The position numbers and the translations under genes were made by a program. Shown piece after piece: positions 36,384 to 49,900 of a stretch of DNA of 64,000 nucleotides. The stretch is taken from the NCBI RefSeq assembly GCF_037975245.1, contig NC_092569.1, positions 23,154,168-23,218,167 of the forward strand. Direction: 5' to 3'. The stretch's first letter is position 1; every line of letters starts with the position of its first letter. Source of the stretch: Apostichopus japonicus (Eukaryota; Echinodermata; Holothuroidea; Aspidochirotida; Stichopodidae). The notes under the pieces were generated by a model. It saw nothing but the letters and a program-made list of their open reading frames with translations, was not told the origin of the DNA and did no database searches.

Positions 36384-38405
36384 AGACTGAATCAGATTAA
36401 AGAAGAAAACTGTTACATCGTTGACCATCATTGATCAACAAATACCTAAGATATTCATTTTAAGAACAAATTAATGTTCTTTTTTGAAAATAAAAAGGAA
36501 TACTTGAATCCATGTTTTCATGTTTTAATCGCACTACTCGCATTCTTTCCAAGTTACCGTATCTATACCACTTAAACGTGCGATTGGATAAATTGAAACG
36601 AATAAAGGAGTTTGATACGATCTTTGCAATATTGTAAATGAAATAGATTAAAGGAAATGGAATAAAGCTAATGCACAGGGGCGTAGCCATAGGTGCAAGT
36701 GCCACCCCCCCATTCGCATATTCTTTTAGAAAAAAAAAACACAGGGACGGCAAAATAATGTTTATTATATAGACATGCTAAGCATAGACATGTTTTTTAC
36801 GGTAAGGATGCAAAGGGGAATACAAGGAGCGCCCCTCCCATTGGTTGTCGAAAAGGCTTCCTTTTTTTTTTATAAATTATTAAACAGTTTAAGCAAATGA
36901 AACATCTACCCTAATATAAACAAAATTTCCCTAATGGAAACAGAACACCACTTCAAAGGAACTCGCCGCCCCCCCCCCCCCCCTCCGCCATTCATGCTCG
37001 GGCCAATTGTGTTGTTGTTATTGTACCACCAATTATCCCCCTACCCCTCCCGCATTCCTTTGAGACTTTGAGACTTTCAGAATGTGTGATAGTTGTAAAA
37101 CCTAATTATAGGCATAATTTAAGTCTAAATATAACTCCGAATGTACCACTTGACGTTTATAAGGGTTTTTTTCCCGGGGAGAACCCCCACGCCAACTACA
37201 TGGTGATCGTTCAGGCAGATGGGTAAAATGTATGTGGTGTTCTGGAAAGTCTGTTTACCAATGCAAGCAGTTGCTCTGGTTCCTAAAATGAGGACAAAAT
37301 ATAGTTTTTCCCCGCCATACCACAAAGAATGGCTAAGTGCTTGATATTATAGCAAGCGGTTCTAAAGTGCGCACGATAACTTGTTATGAATTGTTTTACT
37401 TCAGTTATTGTCTTACTCCTGTGCATACATTTCTTCCCTTTTCCCTTTTCTCAAACCCATGTACTCACTAGTATGAAATAAATACAACTACACATATTAG
37501 ACTAAAACAACATATATACCACAGAATAAACAATTCATGCAAATACTTCGGCTATATATTTTATTTCTAGAGGACACAAGGCAGTCGTTCGATGTCATAA
37601 TGACCTATGACTCATGTTACTTTGAGTGGTAGAGTGACATCAATTTGAAAAAAAAACCTAACTGATATGTCAAATACATAGGCTACCTTGCTAAAACACA
37701 ATATCAAATTTCCTCATGTCAGCGTATTAACCCGTATATCTTATACTTCTTCCATTCTTCTCTACCACTATATTGACATCATGATAATATGCAACACGAT
37801 TAAAAACAATTTAACTCTGTCTTGATATCACTAAACTAGGCATGTTACTGAGTCTTGGACAGTCCTCCATTTTTTTCTTTAACTGGGAAATTATATGAAT
37901 ATTGACAATATTTGGATTGATGTGTATATAGTAAGGCACCAATATTTTATATCATGAACACAATTAACGGATTTTTTAATCGACGATATCGTCGGCAAAT
38001 TGCCGTCGGTGTCACTACCACTTGACGCAATTCGTTCAAAATCATCGGTTACCGACAGAAACAACTACCGTGTGGCTGTGAATAATGTTTCGTTGGCATT
38101 TAACTTCATAAACAAACCAACTCAGCCGTAACGAATTGTCTGAAACTCGAACGATACTTCCGCCTGAAAACAGCTGATGAGATTCTGCAGGAAACGTAAA
38201 CTCTAGAATGGACGGTTAACAAACGGCGTGTAATGAATCTATTTCCCGTGATTTCTATGTGTGTTTTCTCTCACCAGTGACGGCGCCAAGGGAGTAGGGA
38301 TTTCCAAAAATCAGGATGTTCCCAAAGCACCTCCCCCCCCGCCCAAGTCGGCTGCCGTAAAAGAAAGGAAACATTCTCCTTTAAGTCAACAAATTACTTT
38401 ATTTG
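36384..38405. repeat. 3' flank repeat of gene C and junction to D block
   Basis: Related to the A and D 3' flanks, with a C15 tract at 36969-36983 and CAGGGGCGTAGCCATAGG at about 36676, a motif like the ends of some invertebrate MITEs. At about 38405 the similarity to the A flank stops and similarity to the upstream flank of C (24080) begins, which marks the tandem duplication junction. Confidence 0.7.
36489..36494 (+). promoter_or_regulatory. Poly(A) signal of gene C
   Basis: AATAAA about 106 nt after the stop, at the position equivalent to that of A. Confidence 0.55.
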
Positions 38406-40617
38406 GGCAGTATTATTGGATAAAATTCGTTTGTAGCACTGAAAAACCATACAGGGCATCTATTAGTAATACGTTATTGAGCACGTCATTTGACCCGCAA
38501 TGTATAATACTTTCCTTACTGTGTAATGGGAAGTTCAGATTTATCCCTGTCATAACTTTCGTGGGAAAACTTTATAGCCTAATAAAAACCGATTGTCCAA
38601 CTCTAAGCATGGCATATCTACACGTATTGGTCTCGTACATGTCTATGCGAGAACTTGTATTGTAATCCAAACAGGCTTAATGCAAGTAACTAAAATTAAA
38701 ACCAATGAAATAATGAATCTTGAATTCAAAAGTCTCACCCAAGGACAATTTTTGACACGTTTTCTGCCAGATGATGGGGCGAAGAGGCTCCTCCCCCTCC
38801 CTACATGAAAGAGTCCATATGCAAATACCAACATGTTATAAAACTAAGACTTTCTGCAAATACGTTAACATTTTTAACGACGACTATTAACGAACATGCA
38901 ACTGAGACTGTAGTTAACAACAAAATCATCGGGTCTTACTATTTCCAGTGATATTTCTTATATGGATTAGTTACACAGAACCCATACAGACAACAAGACA
39001 AATTAATACACAAACTGATGTTGATTATAAGGATTTTTTCCGGCGAACCCATAATCTGACATATGTATTCTTAATGAAGGATAACAATTAACTATTAAAA
39101 GAAATTGTCACAATACATATTTTTCTTGCACTCAAAAACATTCATATCATATTAATACTATTGGAATATTTTAATCTTTTGTAAGTTAATTATCTGAAAT
39201 TAAGCTTTAATATAGAAATGTGTTCAGCAATTGAAATGTTAGTATGGAATAGTGATAACATTAAATTCAACTGCAAACGTTGCTTTAAGAAGATTATTGG
39301 GATAACATGTCGTTTAAAATATATCTAAATATGTAAGTAAATATTGCAGATTCTCCAAGGTCATCTTCAATATCCAAATTCGATTTTTGTTTTCTCCAAT
39401 AAATACGAATTCAAATGTCTTCAATACTAATTTTGGTAGATTTTATAGTCCGTGCCTCTGTTCTAATAAATTGCCATAATCGTTACACATTTTACTAACC
39501 CTATCTAAAAGGCTTATGTAAGCGTGAAAAGAATCAAGAAACAGAGTAAGAAAGCAAGTGCAGTATCATCTTACTATAAAAATAGAATAGAATAAATAGA
39601 TTAGTGAAGAAATTATAAGTATGTCGTTTGAATCCACAACATTTATATGGTTTCTTTTTTGATAAATGATTCGCTTTCGAGGAATTTACCTACTACTTTG
39701 TGGGACATTGAATTATATTGTTTTGCTTCGCGACCACTGTATGAGTACTGCATTAATACAGAACCCCGAGGCAACTTCACGAATTAATGTTATAACATTT
39801 CAATGTTGCGCTATATACACGTATTCTTTCCAATGGCTTGACAGACATGACGATATGAACGAAACATTTCCCCAAAGTTATATTTCCTGCAAGAAAAGCC
39901 TATTACTAATGAAAGGTGATTGTGATGTGTGGAAAATGTAATAGTTTCTTGAATAACGATAAGAAGTTAATTTTTCAGGATGCAATTTGCTATAAGCAAA
40001 AGCTTCACTTTCTTACCACAAAATATAAGCTCTTGCAAAAAGAAATATTCAAAATACCACAATTATTCAAAACTATAGTTGTCAGACCTATATAAGTCTT
40101 CAGACCAGTGTATTTATATGCAATTGATAAAGTAACAATCCCCACTCGAAACACTACAGACGTTGATGTAGATGTGTTCAAGTGGATTTGACTGTTAATG
40201 GCTAGTTTTACTTCTCCATCAGTATAGCCCTACTTGTAATATATATCTACGGTGATGTACTGCCTTCAGTTTACTGTCAGCGTATAACATTGTTCTTCCA
40301 TTGTTTCGTCAGGAAGTTAAAAAGAAGGACAGGATTTGACGGGAAATTAAAACCTCGATAAGTCCTAGATTGGCTTCCTATATGTGCAGTCTTCTTTCAA
40401 CCCTTTTTTCTACAGTTTAGTTTTCTTCTGAATACAGAAATATTTAAGTTTATTTAATTTAAGTAATATTCATTTAAACCACGGCTATTAAAGTTAGCTT
40501 AAAGTTATGGAATTGACCAAAAATCACAGTTGTGTTTCCCGAAAGAGATCACGAGGGGAATAATCATATCAAGATGGCTGACTCATAGTTTGTACTGTAC
40601 GATTTCAGTAGTCTCAA

Positions 40618-40661
40618 TATCCGTGTTCACAGAGGTTTGACTTCCTTGTTCTTCTGTCTAC
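40618..40661 (+). promoter_or_regulatory. Conserved upstream block of gene D
   Basis: Contains GACTTCCTTGTTCTTCTGTC, as in C, and its B counterpart. Confidence 0.4.
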
Positions 40662-40800
40662 CGATGCGCATAAGAGACAACATTTAGTGGAAACTACCAT
40701 TTTACTTTAATTCCTTTTCTAAATGAGTTACAAATGTTCTGTATTTTCTACCGTACATTCTAAATTACTCGATGCAAGGTACGTTATGCCATTGACAGAG

Positions 40801-40830
40801 ATGAAAGTCATTATCAACTTGAATTCAGAG
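40801..40830 (+). promoter_or_regulatory. Conserved 5' leader block of gene D
   Basis: ATGAAAGTCATTATCAACTT, about 40-70 nt before the ATG. Present also before B and C. Confidence 0.4.
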
Positions 40831-40870
40831 AAGGGCGAGTCACCAGAAAAGATTCCACTCTTTCGTCAAA

Positions 40871-40948
40871 ATGATCAGCAAGTTTTATTCACTGTTCAAA
40901 TTTTTATTTTTCTTGTGGACCACGAGCTGCCTCGTTTTTTGTGAATCG
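40871..40948 (+). CDS. Gene D exon 1: signal peptide
   Basis: 26 codons, [20 protein letters not shown], donor GTAAGT, phase 0 out. Differs from C at a few residues only. Confidence 0.85.
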
Positions 40949-43900
40949 GTAAGTTGTATTACTTTTATATTTTTTAGTTAAGCCCAGCATAAATGTCAAA
41001 GTCAAATTTTATTTTGGTGCCTTCTAATGTAGCACACAGAAAAAATAACATAATTTGAAACTTAAGTTTTTATTGTTCAAAGATGATATACGATATTGGA
41101 AATGGAGATATGATAATTCCTCAAATCCATGAAATTTTCATATTTGGTATATTGTAGTGATCTGTATCGAAATAAACATGGTTGTCTGTAACGCTTCAAA
41201 AGTCCTTAACAAATCATTCAAAAAGTAAACGCAAAGGATATTGAAGTGTTTGGAGTAAACGTTGAAGTCGATTAAGATATACTTTTTTTCAGATGAATTT
41301 TATAACAAAGTAAAAATGTTTAAATCTTGAATAGCAATTTTCCATTTGACTTTATTTTAAAGTAGTATTTTAATTGTTTAAATGATGGTATAAGATATTT
41401 GAAATGGAGACATCATAATTCCTTAAACTCGATACAATGTTCATCTTTTGGAATCCTGTATTAGTCTGTATTGAAGTAAAAATGATGTTCTGTATCGCTT
41501 CAAAAGTGCGTGACAAATAATTCAACTCAATAATAATAAACGCGAAGGATATTTCAGTAATTGGAGTTAAAGTTTGAGTAGATTCAGGTATATCTTTTTT
41601 TTCCAGATTAATTTAAGTACTTTATATTTATTTTAAACTTCCCACAAAAGAGTCTCGAAATTGAAACAAAAGACAAGCAATCAAATCTTGAACAGCAAGT
41701 CTCCTTTTGACTATTTTGTAACGATTCAAGAAAATTCCACACAAAAAAAGAGATTCGAAAATCATTAAATATTTATATTTTTGGCAAAGATATTGAAATC
41801 AGATTTTAATTAATTAAATATAATGCTCTCTAGTGTTTTCATGTTTTATATTCATCTCAGAAATTAAAAGCGTAAACATGCATACTTTCTGCAATGCGTT
41901 GAAGAAGCCACTAGTTGTATGTAAATGTAGTAGATGATAGATCGAATATCAGGTATGGGATTTTTCTAATCTTTCAAATAAATTAGTTTATTGTAATATT
42001 AATAATAACTTAGTAACGCTCTGGAACCATTTAAGACACAAACATGTAGTGAAAATTAAAAGTTACATAAATATAATAGGTATAAAAGAGGTATAAATAT
42101 TTACCTCTTGTTAAGGTTGTAGTTTATAAACCAGTATTCCCCAGCTATAACTTAACAACTGCAATTTAACATGTTTATTGTATATCACCGGCACAAATTC
42201 AGAACTTTCATGTGTTCATTAAAGACGTGCTAAAATTGTTAATATGATTTAATACTAATAATAGCAAACAAAGTGCAGACTGTCATAATGCAACTTTTAC
42301 CGAAAGTATAAATCAAATACGGTAGTTTGGATTATATTAATAGAAACGTAATAGCTAAGATTTACATACCCACACTTTGAATATATCGCTTCAGTTTCTT
42401 AACTTTATAAAAATTAACGAGAAAAGAATGTTTTGACTTGATATAAATTATAGTTTTCAAAAAATTAGGAAACGGACGAAATGTGCACTGTCAATTTGAT
42501 TACTAAGAGTAAAACGTTCAACTAAATACTGGTAAGATAAATTGCTCTTCAACGTAATATGCAACCTTGTTGATGTAGGCCTAAACTTATTAATATTTGT
42601 TTTTACATTCATAGACAAAAGTATGTGGTTTGTGGTTATTTTCATGAAAAGATTTGTTTTATTTACAAACAAAAATCAGGAGATCCTAAGTAAATGTGAA
42701 ACATTGATATGTACTATAAAAAATAAAGAAAACACATACTTTGCTTAATTCCAATGAAATTTGAAAATCATTATCATTAATCATAGCTCATACAACGTAA
42801 TACGTTTCACGATCAATATATATTCTTGGTTCAACAGATCTTAACCTATTCCAGCAAATGTCTTATAAGAATATTAAGTCCAAAGTCATTGCGGTTTCGC
42901 AATAAAACCTCCGATAGCTTCTCTCGACCACTTTACTTAGAGAAAAGAATACTTGATACAGGATAAATTTGAAAAGACCTTATATCCAACTAAATATGCT
43001 GAGACTTTTAAAAATCTTCAAAAATTCACTATTTTGTTGATTTGATCTTCTATTTGTTTGTGTCTTCATAATTTAGATCAATGCGACGAGATGTTTTTAA
43101 TTTAACGCTGCAATTATATTGCTGAACATTGATACTTTATATATTGACGATACGTTTGTACATATAGGCTACCTATGTGTATCATTGTTATGTTAGCTGG
43201 TCAATACTATTAGCTATTGGTATACATTTCTTAACCAAGTATGTCATAGTACCTTTAAAAAGGCACTTGACTTTACTTAAATTTGATCACAACTAACAGT
43301 TACACCAATCCCATACTCGTAGATACATAACTTTTACATCATAAATAACAACACAAATAAAGTGTTACTTAGAAAGAAAAAGAACAACTGTAAGATAACA
43401 AATAATGGAGGAAGTTCTAATGCCACAACTTGTTGTCAGCCAGCAGAAGATTTCGCATTTTTCATTAACTCTCTTGTTATCTATATTTTCCCTTGAAGTT
43501 TTAAACACCATTTTCGATTGTAAAGAATAGTATTTCCTTCTGAAAATAAACTAAAATTTCGGAGCATATCTGTGTTTGTTTTATTATGAAAAATACAATA
43601 GTTACAATTCATTTAAAGGGAATGCCATGTGTAGGATTTAAAAATATGTCGTAATTTATTTATTCTGTATCATTAGCGAGCAATCTATACTTGAATTTGC
43701 TATTTCTGGTTCCGTTGTCACTTAAAAAAAAGTGTTGATATGTTTTTACAACATAACCTGAAACTGCATGTGCATTGTTCAATCTTTCTCACTTTATTGA
43801 TTTCGTTATGTTTAACAAAGCTGGTACGAAAATGTTAAATCTTCCCACTCCCTAACACCTCCCCGGCCAAAAATTAATAATATAGTTGAGATTTAAAAGG

Positions 43901-46900
43901 CAACATGAAAAACTTAAAAGAACTTATCAGGATTTAATTTATTATGGTATAATTATATTGTTTCCTGGTTGATATAAAACTCTTACAGCATGTAAATGAA
44001 ATAAGTGCATTTTCGCTTTAACTGTCTTGTAATTTTTTTTCTCTTTAGTGTAAAATTTCGAATGCAAAGATTGAGATTATTCTCTGCTTAGAAAGAACGA
44101 CAATGCCTATATCAATTATTTTTTTGTCAACCAGGAAGGTTTAATATTGGGGAATGCAAGTTAGAATTGTAGAAGAAAGAGTTATCGTTGTAAAAACGTA
44201 AACACAACTGAGTACAATCATTTTCATCTGCTAGTCTACACATGTAATTTGCATTTTGATTCATTATTATTCGAGCGTTGTCAAATGAGCCGTCGAAGGA
44301 TTTGTGAGTAATGATTATTTGTAGTGGGATTAGGATGTTTATTTGAATTCTGTTTAGTGTTTACCTATACCATGTTTCTTGTAAAGGTATATTACCAATA
44401 TCTTTTAACACCTCTAAATAGATTCAAACACTCCATGCCTTGGCGATACATTTTTTCTTCCTCCCACTCCCGTTGTGTGAGAGAGAAACATGTGAGCTTG
44501 TTGGCGAAAATATTTTGGAATGGACATCTTGAGAATAAACAAAAGCGATGCGAGTGATATGTGTCCATCACCCGCCCCCCTCTCGTTCCTCTTATTTCAA
44601 TTGGAATACATTTTCTTTCTAATTTTAAATGAACCAATTTCAATGAAAAGATTGTTGCACCCATATAGTAACCGACATCTTTGCGACCCCAAATCTATTT
44701 AACAGGCACTCACTACTTGTTTTGTTAATCGATTTATTCAAGTACACAACATATCTGCATCGGTAATGCCATCTCCGATGCTGTTGTTCTCGACTACTCT
44801 GTTCCACAAAGCTCGGTTTTGGGTCCTCAACTCTTCACTATCCATACTTATCCAGTTCGAGATATTATCCTCAAGTATAATCTCCAGTATCATGTTTATG
44901 CTGATGACACTCAGATCTACTTCTCATTCAAATCCTGTCAACACGATGCTGACTCATCACTCAGAATTATGGAAAATTGTATACAAGAAATTCGGTGTTG
45001 GATGCAGCAAAACTTCCTTAAACTGAATGATGATAAAACTGAATTTGTGCTTTTCGGATCTCGGCAACTACTATCAAAGATCAGTCTCCCTTTTATACGA
45101 ATTGGGGACTCACAAATTGTTCCTGTTTCTCAAGCTAGAAGTCTAGGAGTGGTCTTTGATTCTTTCATGACGATGAAGCCACATATCTCTAATGTTATCC
45201 GTTCATCCTCATTACACATTCGGAACATTGGTAGGATTCGAAAGTACTTAAATCGTGTTGCTGCTGAACAAATCGTTCATTCATTTATCACTTCTCGTCT
45301 GGATAATGGAAATGCCTTACTCTTTGGTTTACCACAATCTCAGCTCTCCCGACTTCAACGTCTTCAAAATACTGCAGCTAGAGTTGTAACTTTGTCAAGA
45401 AAATCGTCTTATATAACACCTATACTACGAGATCTACACTGGCTACCTATTTCTTATAGGATTATCTACAAAATTCTACTCATTGTTTTTAAATCACTTA
45501 ATAACATGGCTCCTATATATTTTTCAGAATTACTCCAATTGTACTCTCCATCACGGAATCTTCGTTCAAGCAGCACGCTTAACCTCCAGGAACACAGGTC
45601 TAAACATTTGTGGGGTGACAGGTCTTCAGGGTTGCCGCCCCACGCCTTTGGAACACTTTACCATATGAACTGAAGTCATGCACCAGTATTGCAGCTTTCA
45701 AGAAACACCTTAAAACTCACCTTATGCGTGAAGCTTTCCAGTAGTTTTATTTGACTTTTTTCCATGTTGCGCCTTGAGCACCCTGTAGGGTGGATATGTG
45801 CGCATTATAAATCTCTGTTATTATTATTATTATTACGCCTAGTAAGTATTGCCATTAATAATTCTCAACGTAAATGGGACACATACTTCACATTGACTCG
45901 GAATATAATACGAACCTGTTTTTAAAAAGTTTGAAATCTTTTTCAGAGCTTGATATCCAGAGGTCACTGATTTGAATCATGTTGTATCCATAAACTTTGT
46001 TTCTCTATTCAATTGTTTAAAACAACAAAGTCACTCTCCTGTTATTCATTTACATATATGAATTTTATTAATGGAAGCTGATTTCAGGTATTTTTGGGCA
46101 TTCAAATTCACAATAGTCGTCAGAAATCATGTCAGATAAGTCTATTGAAGTGAATAGTACGTAGTGATCCACATTTTTTCTTAAAGTCACTTTTTGTTGG
46201 AAGAGCAACGGGTGTGAGGTCTTTCGAATAGTGTAAATTAAGAACGCTTTGTATGCTATATATGTAACCAAAGAAAAAAAACACAAAGGTAACACATGAG
46301 GACAACTATTTTTTTTTATTCCATCATATCCTAGGTCAGTCATCATTTTTCTTCTATCAACAATCGACTTATCCGAGAGATTGCAAAGAAGTCCAGGAGC
46401 AATGTTCATCCCATAACTCTTCCGGTGTCTCCATAATCAAACCAGATGGTTATCCGGAACCATTTGAGGTTTACTGTGATAACACCGACAGTTCCGGTGG
46501 ATGGACGGTATGTCTCTGGTTTCTCGCTCTTCTCTCGACAATTTTCAGACTGAAGCACAGCAGCTGAAAGAGTAGTAAAGATGTTAGTAATACAAGTGAC
46601 CAAGTTGCATGTGGTAAACAAAAATACGTTCTGTTTTTATTGAGTAAAGAAAGAAACGACTGTTATGGATGCCAACATTTAAAACACCGAATGAAAGATC
46701 AGTGACTAACAAACCATTTCGGTAACGACTCTGTCCATAGGTAATACAAAGGCGCATAGACGGGTCCATCGATTTCCGGCGCGACTGGGACAGCTACAAG
46801 TCTGGCTTCGGGTTTCTCTCTCATGAATTCTGGCTCGGCAACGAGAAGTTGTCTTTGTTGACCAACCAGAAGAAATATCAACTGGTGATTGAGATAACCA

Positions 46901-49900
46901 CATCAAGCGGTTACTTACTCCGGGTTTCTTACGATCATTTCCGTATAAGTGACGCCTTCAGTCACTTCAAGCTGGGCAACGTCAGCAATTATTCTGGAGA
47001 GAATACTGGTGAGTTATCACGAATAAATTAGTTTACAATGCATAATCATACCCACATGTCTTACAATGCTTAGATATAAGTAAAGATGTATTGTTTTGTG
47101 ACGTCGTCAAACATTACATAAGATGACGGATATGCAGGTTCATCAGGGGAATATCATCGACAAACCTCTCTGGCCCATTTGGTACATCCATCTATGGTCA
47201 AACATAGCTTTGATTTAAGAACACATCTGAACTTTACTTATCAAACACTTAATTCACTTCATATTGTTAAATACATTCCCAGTAACATTAATGTAATAAT
47301 AATTCCAATTAATTCTATCTTGCAGATGCTTTAACCTTCTGTCCTAGCAATATGGACATTGATAACTGCAGTACCGCTTGTCAGCGAACTTGTGAAGCTC
47401 CAGGAATCTGTCAGGATGAGGTCTGTACTGATGGTGAAGTCTGTTTTTGTCCCGATGGATTCTTCATGAAGGGATCTGACTGTGTACCTCGTGAACAATG
47501 TGGATGTTACGTATCAGAAGGACAGACGATCGTAGCAGTAAGTACAGGAGCCATCCATTACAGATATACAAAACGACTCTTTACTTTAATAAACAAATTG
47601 TACGTTACTGCTTTGTTATGTATAACATTCATCTCAGTTCAAAGAATTGGTACAAACTGGAGTAAGAGATGACTGCATACTGTAATATTAAAACATGTTA
47701 AATCATAACATACGATAATTTTGACAGGAAGGTGACTTTTTCGTGAATTCTGGATGTACAAGAAAGGGTGTTTGTAATAACGGACTGATCATCTGGGATG
47801 AAGGTTACGCATGCAGCCCTAAAGCGGAGTGTGGCGTACGAAATGACATAAGACAATGCTATTGTGCTAATGGCTACAGAGGGGACGGTGTAAATTGCAC
47901 GAGACCACCTAAAGATTGTCAGGAAATTTATGATGATGATAGTACCAGAAAGAGCGGTATATACAGAATCAAACCGACCGGATGGACCGGGTCAGCGTTT
48001 GAGGTTTACTGTAACATGACTGATGGAGGAGGATGGACGGTAAGTGTTATAGCCTACGATAAGCACGGAGATTACACGATGAACTATATAGTTCATTAGT
48101 AGATATTGCACTGGAATGCATTTTTCTCTAATGTAAGACTTACTTTAATCGTAACTATTCTTTTCACCGATCTATGTCCAATGTCGGAATTTTTCGTTAT
48201 TTTCTTTTTCATTGTTTTTAATGATATTCGTTTTTATATACAAGAAATTTTTGACATTGTACCACAGTCTATTGACATGTTTACATATTGCGAATATCAG
48301 AATGTGTATTCTGTATACCTCCATGATTGAGAAAGTTTGGTTTATTCTACCTTTAAACTATTTACATTAACAGGTTAATAGTTTTTACGTATCAAATTAG
48401 CATAATAGGTATACCATTTTGAGAATATGATATTTCAGATTTCACACCCGGGAGGCCACAAATATTATTCAACTTTGTGTTATCAACTATTTTTATCATT
48501 TTCAAATCTTTAAGGTGTTCCAACGTCGTGTCGATGGTAGTCAGGACTTCTACCTTGGATGGAACAGCTACAAGCAAGGATTTGGAAATTTAAATATTAA
48601 TTTTTGGCTCGGAAATGATAAACTTTATTTCTTAACCAACCAAAAGAGATATGAAATCAGAATCGACTTAGTGAATAGATATGGAGCTCCATACTACGCC
48701 AAGTTTGACTTTTTTAGGACAAACGTCGAAAGCGACAACTATCGGTTATCCGGTCTTGGGACCTACAGTGGAACAGCAGGTTTGTAGCCTACACGTCTCC
48801 TTTAATATTAATTACAGTATTTTGGCATAACTTTATAATGAGACACCACCAGGTTATCGTTTCATCGATACTACCTCTCTCTAGAAATATAATATAACTT
48901 TAGTTAAGTATAGTATATACTGACATTATCTTAGGGAAACAAGTAAATAACAAGGTAGGAAGGCCAAGCAGATGAAAGATAGATTCTATTTGTAATTAAA
49001 AGCCCGAGAATGGAAAGTTGCATCAAAATAGGAAACTACCTACAGTTGTCTGTTATAGTTACCAGTTCCACAATCCTGTCAACATTGTTAAATACCTTCA
49101 AAATTGTACCGGCTGGAAACTAATTATAAGCATCGTTGAACCATTAGTTAAAATCAACGACTAACTGATAAATACAGGCAGGAAGAGAATTCTGTCTGTA
49201 TCACCTATTAGAAAAGGGTAAAGTCAGTCCAAAGGGTAAACAATACACACATTTGAACTTAAAATTCATATTATTCACGTTATCAATCCACAGACGAGTG
49301 TTTGTTGTCTTCGTTTGGTTTTAAAAGTAGTAAATAACTGACTGACATGCTCAGAACATTTAGAAAGGATCTACACATTCTCACATTTGTTAATTTCTAT
49401 GAGACGAATAATGGGAGTGGGGCCTTTGAACTGTTACATCTATTGCGCGAAACTTGTTTTTTTAACCCAAGTGAAAAATATATCTTAGATAATAAAACAT
49501 TCAGTATGACATCTCACATAACGTTAACAATACACATGCAACAATTATGTTAATTTATTTCATCACAATGCATACATGCAATAACACCTCTCATACATTG
49601 GTTTACAATACCAAACCACGAACGAATGTAGACACCAATACTATTGCGATTACTTAATAGTTCAATATCACAACAAGTGAATCTTACTCTGGAAAATTAT
49701 AAAAGCATTCTGTACATAATTTATTAAGAAGGTTATACAAAATGACGATTGTCGCATTTGTGATCAGCTAATTAAATATTTAACGGCTACATGATGATCC
49801 TCGATGATAAGGTGCCTTCCTCTTAGTGACAAACCAGGAATGTAATGATCTAGTATGATGTGCAATAAAAGAGAGAATATGGTCATATGTGTAAATCTAA

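Larger units (their letters stand above)
38406..40870. repeat. Upstream flank of gene D, duplicate of the C flank
   Basis: Matches 24081-26523 with many small indels. No exon is seen; open frames such as 39666-39941 are not conserved in the C copy. Confidence 0.7.

Noticed and set aside
38171-38200. CTGATGAG followed by GGAAAC, like a hammerhead ribozyme core
   Set aside because: The intervening bases do not form stem II, and the paralogous copies at about 3970 and 51285 lack CTGATGA.
40723-40944. Open frame overlapping the D signal-peptide exon
   Set aside because: It is in another frame; the C copy and the signal-peptide pattern support the frame starting at 40871.
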